NCBI GenBank assembly: GCA_910578495.1
Contig: CAJTRE010000031.1
Span: forward strand, 1 to 28,064
Length of the DNA: 28,064 nucleotides
From: an uncultured Dorea sp.
GTDB lineage: Bacteria > Bacillota > Clostridia > Lachnospirales > Lachnospiraceae
Direction: 5' to 3'
The notes beneath the pieces are model-generated. The model searched no databases and had not been told where the DNA came from. It saw only the letters and a program-made list of their open reading frames with translations. Position numbers and translations under genes: made by a program. Every line of letters begins with the position of its first letter. Position 1 is the stretch's first letter. Below are positions 22,237-28,064 of the stretch, piece by piece.

Positions 22237-22965
22237 TCAATGACAAACTTTACATGCACGAGATTTTGGACATTTTGATTTTGAACCATTATAAATTGTT
22301 CTAGAACGGCTTAATGTGGAACAATTCCTTGTACTGTGATAAACAGAACCATTAGGAACCCAATAAACAGTTTTATTAATGGATGTTGATTTTTTGGAAG
22401 TCTTTTTCTTTGGCGACACATTAACAGTACAAGTAATCCGTTTTCCCGATTTTGTTGTAATTGTAATTTTTGTAGTACCTTTACGTTTTGCTTTAATTTT
22501 ACCTTTTTGGGTAACGGTTGCAACTTTATTATTACTAGACTTGTATGTTCTTATAGAATCGCCATTTGCATATTTTGGTTTTAAAGTATACGTTTTAGAT
22601 ACTTGTAATTTTATTGTTCGATTTGAAAGCTTAATATAAGGTTTTAGTTTTGAAATCTTTTTTGATTGAACTTTAAAGCATTCTACACATTCACGTTTTT
22701 TAATTCCGGTTCGCTTGATTGTTGCAGATTTTGATGTATACCAAGAATCCCAATCATGATTACCTGTTACAGGTATATTACGGTATTCATCTTCATAGCA
22801 GTTGTAACAAAACCTAGTTTCTGTTCCGATTTCTCCGCAAGTTGGCTCATTGAGCGTTTCCCATTCGCTCCAATCATGATTACAAATATCGGAAGCAGAT
22901 ACTTGTAAAGGACAAAGAGTCATCATAATTGCCGCAATTAACAAGGTACATAATTTTTTTCTCAT
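22237..22965 (-). CDS. Secreted Ig-like (Big_2) protein with C-terminal cysteine-rich tail
   Basis: The 242-residue precursor begins MRKKLCTLLIAAIMMTLCPL followed by QVSASD, a clear signal peptide with cleavage after ASA. The mature part has a cysteine-containing region (HDWSEWETLNEPTCGEIG, FCYNCYEDEYRNI). An Ig-like Big_2 domain follows (residues about 120-195, KLQVSKTYTLKPKYANG to CTVNVSPKKK). A C-terminal module has VYWVPNGSVYHSTRNC and ends SRACKVCH. It is extracellular or surface attached without a visible sorting motif. The open frame extends 25 codons upstream, but GGGAGGA just before the ATG at 22965 fixes the start. HDW-containing repeats at the start are common in Clostridia cell-surface proteins. 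Function unknown, perhaps adhesion or metal binding. Confidence 0.82.
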   Translation of the reverse strand: MRKKLCTLLIAAIMMTLCPLQVSASDICNHDWSEWETLNEPTCGEIGTETRFCYNCYEDEYRNIPVTGNHDWDSWYTSKSATIKRTGIKKRECVECFKVQSKKISKLKPYIKLSNRTIKLQVSKTYTLKPKYANGDSIRTYKSSNNKVATVTQKGKIKAKRKGTTKITITTKSGKRITCTVNVSPKKKTSKKSTSINKTVYWVPNGSVYHSTRNCSTLSRSRTIYNGSKSKCPKSRACKVCH

Positions 22966-23156
22966 AATAAATTCCTCCCAATAATTAGTTCTAGAGGAAT
23001 TATACCAAGTTGTTGGCGTGACGACTAGTCTTATGTACATAAAACCACTATTTTTTTAAAAAGCAGCAGTTTTTTTCTGCTCTTAATTCTGATATTTTTC
23101 TTAAGAATTGTACCATATATTAGCAGGATTGGGATAAAATTTAAGAATAGTTTAAG

Positions 23157-23186
23157 TTGTCATACCCTGTCGCATTATAGTATAAT
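23157..23186 (+). promoter_or_regulatory. Sigma-A-type promoter for the C39-like gene
   Basis: TTGTCA at 23157-23162 and TATAAT at 23181-23186, spacer 18 bases, 29 bases before the start codon with AAGGAG ahead of it. Confidence 0.65.
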
Positions 23187-23215
23187 GAACTCCTAAAAAT
23201 AAGGAGAAATTTATA

Positions 23216-24085
23216 ATGGAAATAAAAAAATATAAGTATTCAAAAAGGAAGAGGCAAGATCAACGACAGCTTTATTTTACACTGATAGGGATTCTGTGTG
23301 TAATGGGCGTTACCGGGCTTTTAAATATGAATTATTCTGGTAAGGAGAACATAAAAGAGACGGCAAACGAAGCAAAAACAGAGGAAACGATTGACGTTAA
23401 GGTGAAAGAAGAACAGGTTGAGACTTCCAAAGAAAGGCTGGAGCGTGTAAGGCGAGAAGCGAAAGCCAAGAAGTATCCGAACGGTGTGATAAGACTTCTG
23501 GATAAAAATGCAAATACGGTAGACTTCGTGGAGCAATACGATGAAAAGAAAGATCTTCCACCAGCCAAGACGATAGGAGATGATTTGGTGAAAGGTCAGA
23601 TTCCGCATCTTTTACAGTGGGATCAGCGCTGGGGGTATGCACCTTATGGAACGAGCAACGTGGCGGTAAGCGGATGTGGACCGACCTGCCTTTCTATGGT
23701 GGCGGCAGGGCTTACCGGAGATGCGTCTTTGACACCTGCAAGGCTGGCGGCTTACGGTACGAAAAAAGGGTATGTTGATAAAGAAAACAACACTTACTGG
23801 AAATTCATGAGTGAAGGACTTGCCAAATGGAAAATCGATTGCTATGAAAGTGATATGGAGAAAAAGCGTATTATCACTGAGTTAAAAGCAGGGAATCCGA
23901 TTATTTTAAGTGTAGGGCCCGGTGACTTTACAAAAATGGGGCACTTTATCGTTCTGACTGGCTGCGTAGATGGAAAGATTAAGCTTAACGACCCGTTTAG
24001 CCAGGAAAATACAGAGAAATTATGGAAGTTTGAACGGATTGCAAAACAAACGAAAGCTGCATGGGTATATTCTCGTAAAAAATAA
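23216..24085 (+). CDS. Membrane-anchored C39-like peptidase
   Basis: The 289-residue protein has a short basic cytoplasmic start (KKYKYSKRKRQDQRQ), one membrane helix (about residues 20-38, FTLIGILCVMGVTGLLNM) and a charged linker. The papain-like C39 domain starts near residue 125. QWDQRWGYAPYG opens it; the nucleophile cysteine lies in VSGCGPTCLSMV near 155, the histidine in MGHFIVLTG near 243 and the aspartate in KLNDPFS near 258. All three catalytic positions are present. It faces the outside and would cut peptides or cell-wall-linked substrates there; no ABC transporter is fused, unlike bacteriocin C39 exporters. The metallo-beta-lactamase gene follows 16 bases later. Confidence 0.9.
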   Translation: MEIKKYKYSKRKRQDQRQLYFTLIGILCVMGVTGLLNMNYSGKENIKETANEAKTEETIDVKVKEEQVETSKERLERVRREAKAKKYPNGVIRLLDKNANTVDFVEQYDEKKDLPPAKTIGDDLVKGQIPHLLQWDQRWGYAPYGTSNVAVSGCGPTCLSMVAAGLTGDASLTPARLAAYGTKKGYVDKENNTYWKFMSEGLAKWKIDCYESDMEKKRIITELKAGNPIILSVGPGDFTKMGHFIVLTGCVDGKIKLNDPFSQENTEKLWKFERIAKQTKAAWVYSRKK

Positions 24086-24101
24086 TGAGGAGGCAATGGA
24101 T

Positions 24102-24797
24102 ATGAACATTACTTATATTAATCACAGTGGCTTTTTTGTAGAGCTTGAGACGTCGTGGATGTTATTCGATTATTATAACAGGAAGATTCCAAGGCTGCCG
24201 GAAGGAAAGAAAGGCTATGTGTTTTCTAGTCACCGTCATCCGGATCATTTTAATCCGAAGATTTTTAAACTTTGTGAAGAGCAGGCAGATATTCAGTTTA
24301 TTCTGTCATCTGATATATGGAAGAAGAAAGTGCCGGAGGCTTTGAGGGAACAGACTTTTTATATAAGACCGAATACAGACCTTGCTGTAGAGAATATAAA
24401 GATTCACAGCCTGCGGTCTACGGATGAGGGAGTGGCGTTTCTTGTGACAGCAGAAGATCAGGTACTTTATCATGGGGGAGACTTAAACGATTGGTATTGG
24501 AAAGAAGAATCTAAAGAGTGGAATAAAAAGATGGGAGAGAGTTTCCGAAGGTGTATAGAGCCTTTGAGAGGCCAGAAGATAGACGCGGCATTTATTCCGC
24601 TTGATCCAAGGCAGGAAGAATATTATAATTGTGGCATGGATTATTTTCTTGATCTGACAGAGACAAAGAAAGTATATCCGATGCATTTCTGGGAGCAGCC
24701 GGGGATTATCGAACAGTGGATTTCCGAACATGCAGACAGCCCTCATGCTCATAAAATCGTTAAGATTACGGGAGCAGGAGATGTATTTAGACAGTAA
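24102..24797 (+). CDS. Metallo-beta-lactamase-fold hydrolase
   Basis: The 231-residue protein is a small MBL-fold enzyme. FSSHRHPDHFNPKIF (near 39-53) is the HxHxDH metal motif, YHGGDLNDWYW near 125 adds another ligand, and PMHFWEQPG near 195 supplies the last histidine. It resembles the UlaG/YfcI-type group with unknown substrates. Two in-frame ATGs follow the ribosome site GAGGAGG. The first (24096) is only two bases away, so the second (24102) at 8 bases is preferred. It sits between the C39-like peptidase and the glyoxalase-fold gene with short gaps of 16 and 18 bases, so it is probably part of one operon. Confidence 0.88.
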   Translation: MNITYINHSGFFVELETSWMLFDYYNRKIPRLPEGKKGYVFSSHRHPDHFNPKIFKLCEEQADIQFILSSDIWKKKVPEALREQTFYIRPNTDLAVENIKIHSLRSTDEGVAFLVTAEDQVLYHGGDLNDWYWKEESKEWNKKMGESFRRCIEPLRGQKIDAAFIPLDPRQEEYYNCGMDYFLDLTETKKVYPMHFWEQPGIIEQWISEHADSPHAHKIVKITGAGDVFRQ

Positions 24798-24815
24798 AAA
24801 TAAGGAGGAATGAAG

Positions 24816-25187
24816 ATGAGTTTTCAATTCGCACACTACAACTATAACGTCAAGAATCTTGAGAAATCTATGCAGTTTTATAAAGAGGCGTTAGGACTCG
24901 AGGAAGTAAAACGTAAAGAGGCAGAGGATGGAAGTTTTGTATTGGTTTATCTGGGAGACGGAAAGACTGGATTCCAACTGGAACTCACATGGCTTCGAGA
25001 TTGGGAGAAAGATCATTACGATCTGGGGGATAACGAGATACATCTGGCATTTACAACAGAGGATATGGAGGCGGCTCATGAAAGACATGAGAAGATGGGA
25101 TGTATCTGTTTTGAAAATCCAGAGATGGGTATTTATTTTATTTCAGATCCAGATGGATATTGGCTGGAGATTGTCCCGGAAAAATAA
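24816..25187 (+). CDS. Glyoxalase I/VOC-family protein (lactoylglutathione lyase-like)
   Basis: The 123-residue single-domain VOC protein starts MSFQFAHYNYNVKNLEKSMQ. The first metal ligand histidine is in FAHYNYNV. The glutamate in GFQLELTWLRDW, the histidine in EIHLAFTTED and the last glutamate in YWLEIVPEK complete the expected set. These ligands resemble glyoxalase I, which clears methylglyoxal, but many relatives have other uses. The better-spaced ATG (24816, 8 bases after AAGGAGG) is chosen over 24810. It is followed by a strong terminator and then the heat-shock promoter of clpB. Confidence 0.88.
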   Translation: MSFQFAHYNYNVKNLEKSMQFYKEALGLEEVKRKEAEDGSFVLVYLGDGKTGFQLELTWLRDWEKDHYDLGDNEIHLAFTTEDMEAAHERHEKMGCICFENPEMGIYFISDPDGYWLEIVPEK

Positions 25188-25196
25188 GAGAAATGC

Positions 25197-25232
25197 GTGA
25201 AGTCATTTGTTTAGTGGCTTCACAATTTTTTT
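25197..25232 (+). terminator. Terminator after the glyoxalase-fold gene
   Basis: GTGAAGTCA pairs with TGGCTTCAC (one G-U) over a 9-base loop, then AATTTTTTT. Confidence 0.8.
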
Positions 25233-25241
25233 ATAAAATTA

Positions 25242-25268
25242 TTAGCACTCACCCCTTGACAGTGCTAA
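25242..25268. promoter_or_regulatory. CIRCE operator (HrcA binding site)
   Basis: TTAGCACTC, nine bases, then CAGTGCTAA: the CIRCE inverted repeat with one mismatch to the consensus right arm (C for G). The HrcA repressor is known to bind this element and release it on heat stress. Confidence 0.9.
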
Positions 25269-25284
25269 TAATAAGTGCTATATT
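25256..25284 (+). promoter_or_regulatory. Sigma-A promoter of clpB inside CIRCE
   Basis: TTGACA at 25256-25261 and TATATT at 25279-25284 with a 17-base spacer. The -35 box lies in the CIRCE spacer and right arm, so HrcA binding would block the polymerase directly. Confidence 0.85.
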
Positions 25285-25329
25285 TCGAGTAGAACAAAGA
25301 AACTTACAGCACAAAAAAGGAGTGGTGTT

Positions 25330-27915
25330 ATGAATATTCAGAAGTTTACACAGAAATCGTTACAAGCAGTACAAGACACTGAGCGTATCGCTATGGAATA
25401 CGGAAATCAGGAGATTGATCAAGAGCATTTGCTTTATGGACTGCTTGTTCAGGATGACAGTCTTATCTTGAAACTGATGGAGAAGATGGGAATTGAAAAA
25501 AATCAAATGATTAATCGTGTGGAAGAGGCACTCAGAAAACGCACTAAGGTACAAGGTGGACAGCCCTTTGTAGGTCAGGAACTTAATAAAGCATTAATCC
25601 ATGCAGAAGATGAAGCGGCGCAGATGGGTGATGAGTATGTATCTGTGGAACATCTTTTCCTGTCTTTGATAAAATATGCGAACAAAGAATTAAAAGCAAT
25701 CTTTCGCGAGATGGGTATTACAAGAGACGGATTTCTACAAGCATTATCTACAGTACGGGGAAATCAGCGGGTAACCAGCGATAACCCGGAGAGCACTTAT
25801 GATACGCTAAATAAATATGGTACTGACTTAGTAGAGCGCGCCAGAGACCAGAAACTAGATCCGGTCATCGGACGTGACGCGGAGATTCGTAATGCAGTCC
25901 GTATTCTTTCCAGAAAGACTAAGAATAATCCCGTATTGATTGGTGAGCCGGGCGTTGGAAAGACTGCTGTTGTTGAAGGACTGGCACAGAGAATTGTTAA
26001 AGGCGACGTGCCTGAGGGATTAAAAGATAAGACGATATTTTCTCTCGATATGGGTGCGTTGGTGGCGGGAGCAAAATACCGCGGTGAGTTTGAAGAACGT
26101 CTGAAAGCAGTTTTGGAGGAAGTAAAGAACAGTGATGGAAGGATTATCCTGTTTATTGATGAACTTCATACTATTGTAGGAGCGGGAAAGACGGATGGTG
26201 CGATGGATGCTGGAAATATGCTGAAACCAATGCTTGCTCGTGGAGAATTGCATTGTATCGGAGCAACTACGTTGGATGAGTATCGTCAGTATATTGAAAA
26301 AGATGCGGCTCTGGAGCGTCGTTTCCAACCGGTAATGGTAGAAGAGCCGACAGTGGAGGATGCGATTTCGATTCTTCGTGGTCTGAAAGAGCGGTATGAA
26401 GTCTTCCATGGCGTGAAGATTACAGACGGTGCATTGGTAGCTGCGGCAACCTTATCTGACCGTTATATTTCCGATCGTTTCCTGCCAGATAAAGCCATTG
26501 ATCTGGTGGATGAGGCATGCGCACTTATTAAGACAGAACTGGATTCTATGCCGGCAGAACTGGATGAATTGCAGCGTAAGATTATGCAGTTTGAGATTGA
26601 AGAAGCTGCGCTGAAAAAAGAAAACGACAGACTAAGTCAGGACAGATTAGTTCATTTACAGCAGGAACTGGCGGAATTAAGAGAAGATTTTGCCGGCAAG
26701 AAAGCCCAGTGGGATAATGAAAAGGTAGGAGTAGAACGTGTACAGAAACTTCGCGAAGAGATTGAGCAGGTGAACAAAGAGATTGAACGGGCACAGCATT
26801 CCTATGACCTAGAGAAAGCCGCAGAACTTCAGTATGGACGACTGCCACAATTACAGAGTCAGTTAGAAACAGAGGAAGCGAAAGTAAAGGATGAAGACCG
26901 TTCTCTGGTACACGAAAGTGTAACCGATGAAGAGATTGCAAAAATCGTCTCCCGGTGGAGCGGGATTCCGGTATCCAGATTAAATGAGAGCGAAAGAAGC
27001 AAGACGCTCCATCTTGCAGATGAACTGCACAAGCGGGTTATCGGACAGGATGAGGGGGTGGAGCTGGTGACAGAAGCAATCATCCGTTCCAAAGCCGGCA
27101 TCAAAGATCCGACTAAGCCGATAGGCTCCTTCCTGTTCTTAGGGCCGACCGGAGTCGGTAAGACAGAGCTTGCCAAAGCATTGGCGGAAAGCCTGTTTGA
27201 TGATGAGAACAACATGGTTCGTATCGATATGAGCGAATACATGGAGAAATATTCTGTGTCCCGTCTTATCGGAGCGCCTCCGGGATATGTCGGTTATGAC
27301 GAGGGTGGTCAGCTTACCGAGGCAGTTCGCAGGAAACCGTATTCGGTTGTACTGTTTGATGAGGTTGAAAAAGCACATCCGGATGTGTTTAACGTACTGC
27401 TGCAGGTATTAGATGATGGACGTATTACCGACTCTCAGGGTCGTACGGTGGATTTTAAAAATACGATTCTCATTATGACCTCCAATATCGGTTCTACGTA
27501 TTTGTTAGATGGCATGGATGAATACGGAAATATTAGTGAAGCCAGCCAGCAGGCAGTGATGAACGATCTGAGGGCACATTTCCGGCCGGAATTTTTGAAT
27601 CGTCTGGATGAGATGATTATGTTTAAACCGTTGACCAAAGATAATATTTATGACATTATTGATCTATTGATTGCAGATGTCAACAAACGTCTTGCCGACA
27701 AGGAACTTTCAATTTCAATTACTGAGCCTGCCAAAAGGCAGATAGTAGAGGCCGGTTATGATCCGAGTTACGGAGCAAGACCACTGAAACGTTATGTGCA
27801 GAAAAACGTAGAGACTCTGGCGGCAAAACTGATGTTGAAAGGTGACATTGGTGCGGGAGAGACGATAGTGATTGACGTAGAAGATGGTCAATTAACCGCA
27901 AGAAGTAAAGGTTAG
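25330..27915 (+). CDS. clpB: ATP-dependent disaggregase ClpB
   Basis: The 861-residue protein is full length. An N-terminal Clp repeat domain (1-145) begins MNIQKFTQKSLQAVQDTERI. The first AAA+ module has Walker A GEPGVGKTA near 204 and Walker B ILFIDELHT near 275. A coiled-coil middle domain (about 400-530) distinguishes ClpB from ClpA and ClpC. The second AAA+ module has Walker A GPTGVGKTE near 604 and Walker B VVLFDEVEKAHP near 675. No ClpP-binding loop is expected. It is a hexameric chaperone that, with DnaK, rescues aggregated proteins. AAGGAG precedes the ATG. A CIRCE site with promoter lies 60-90 bases upstream, placing it in the HrcA regulon. Confidence 0.97.
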   Translation: MNIQKFTQKSLQAVQDTERIAMEYGNQEIDQEHLLYGLLVQDDSLILKLMEKMGIEKNQMINRVEEALRKRTKVQGGQPFVGQELNKALIHAEDEAAQMGDEYVSVEHLFLSLIKYANKELKAIFREMGITRDGFLQALSTVRGNQRVTSDNPESTYDTLNKYGTDLVERARDQKLDPVIGRDAEIRNAVRILSRKTKNNPVLIGEPGVGKTAVVEGLAQRIVKGDVPEGLKDKTIFSLDMGALVAGAKYRGEFEERLKAVLEEVKNSDGRIILFIDELHTIVGAGKTDGAMDAGNMLKPMLARGELHCIGATTLDEYRQYIEKDAALERRFQPVMVEEPTVEDAISILRGLKERYEVFHGVKITDGALVAAATLSDRYISDRFLPDKAIDLVDEACALIKTELDSMPAELDELQRKIMQFEIEEAALKKENDRLSQDRLVHLQQELAELREDFAGKKAQWDNEKVGVERVQKLREEIEQVNKEIERAQHSYDLEKAAELQYGRLPQLQSQLETEEAKVKDEDRSLVHESVTDEEIAKIVSRWSGIPVSRLNESERSKTLHLADELHKRVIGQDEGVELVTEAIIRSKAGIKDPTKPIGSFLFLGPTGVGKTELAKALAESLFDDENNMVRIDMSEYMEKYSVSRLIGAPPGYVGYDEGGQLTEAVRRKPYSVVLFDEVEKAHPDVFNVLLQVLDDGRITDSQGRTVDFKNTILIMTSNIGSTYLLDGMDEYGNISEASQQAVMNDLRAHFRPEFLNRLDEMIMFKPLTKDNIYDIIDLLIADVNKRLADKELSISITEPAKRQIVEAGYDPSYGARPLKRYVQKNVETLAAKLMLKGDIGAGETIVIDVEDGQLTARSKG

Positions 27916-27917
27916 TG

Positions 27918-27946
27918 TTGACAAAGAAAAAAATGAAAGATATACT
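27918..27946 (+). promoter_or_regulatory. Near-consensus sigma-A promoter after clpB
   Basis: TTGACA at 27918-27923 and TATACT at 27941-27946, spacer 17, two bases after the clpB stop. Transcription would begin near 27953, just before the hairpin at 27960. Confidence 0.65.
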
Positions 27947-27959
27947 AGTATAAGTAAAG

Positions 27960-28000
27960 AGCAGTTGCGAATTATAATCTTATAGTTTGCAGCTGCTTTT
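27960..28000 (+). terminator. Hairpin terminator, either of clpB or of a short transcript
   Basis: AGCAGTTGC (27960-27968) pairs with GCAGCTGCT (27989-27997, one G-U), followed by TTT then GTTGTTTG. The loop is 20 bases and partly self-pairing. Confidence 0.6.
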
Positions 28001-28064
28001 GTTGTTTGCCTCTTTGTGGGAGAGGAAGTTGGTAACTATTCAGCCATAACAACTCGAGTTTCGA

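Noticed and set aside
1..28064. CRISPR array
   Set aside because: The repeats seen are too short (7-24 bases) and too few, without regular spacers of 30-40 bases.

Overview
The window looks like chromosome of a spore-forming, gut-type Clostridia, most likely Lachnospiraceae. The evidence is moderate-to-low GC, strong AGGAGG ribosome sites throughout, CotF-like spore coat proteins, a clpB preceded by a CIRCE operator, a Lachnospiraceae-style Ig-like secreted protein, and relics of Tn916/Tn1549-type conjugative elements. The family assignment is inference from gene content; no rRNA or tRNA is present to settle it.

Positions 1-9335 are a graveyard of integrated elements. From the left there is the tail of an alpha/beta hydrolase, a multiply frameshifted unrecognised gene, and a compact sugar-type operon (RpiR regulator, hexapeptide acetyltransferase, HAD phosphatase). 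These are followed by the broken right end of a conjugative element: an HTH_16-type regulator fused by deletion to the C-terminal half of a tyrosine integrase. Next comes an 18-codon false start of a low-molecular-weight phosphatase gene. Its core TTCATCTGCCACGGCA (4013-4028) recurs exactly inside the intact phosphatase gene at 9354-9369. The 5.3 kb between the two copies holds a cysteine desulfurase with a small zinc protein and an orphan C-terminal fragment. It also holds a prophage remnant in phage order (terminase tail, RelBE-type toxin-antitoxin pair, portal start), a second integrase tail, and an uncharacterised operon of a MerR-like HTH/membrane protein, a small membrane protein and a six-CxxC zinc-ribbon membrane protein with an in-frame TGA. 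The simplest reading is a repeatedly used integration site at the 5' end of the phosphatase gene, with successive elements decaying in tandem.

Positions 9339-13047 return to ordinary core genes: the phosphatase with a small HAD protein, a hypothetical, a DUF4397 protein, a YwaF-like membrane protein and D-aminoacyl-tRNA deacylase. Positions 13048-14158 hold two gene-poor stretches. The first has five copies of TTTCCCTTA in both orientations. The second has a possible aquaporin tail, a terminator and two matching palindromes in front of a MarR gene.

Positions 14159-18845 form a MarR-regulated heterodimeric ABC exporter operon with one degenerate and one canonical ATP site. Then come two CotF-like coat genes, a class I amidotransferase-like hydrolase divergent from an M19 dipeptidase, a D-2-hydroxyacid dehydrogenase, a secreted Ig-like protein, and a possible operon of C39-like peptidase, metallo-beta-lactamase-fold protein and glyoxalase-fold protein. 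The window ends with clpB, whose sigma-A promoter lies within CIRCE, followed by a near-consensus promoter that reads into a short terminator-like hairpin.
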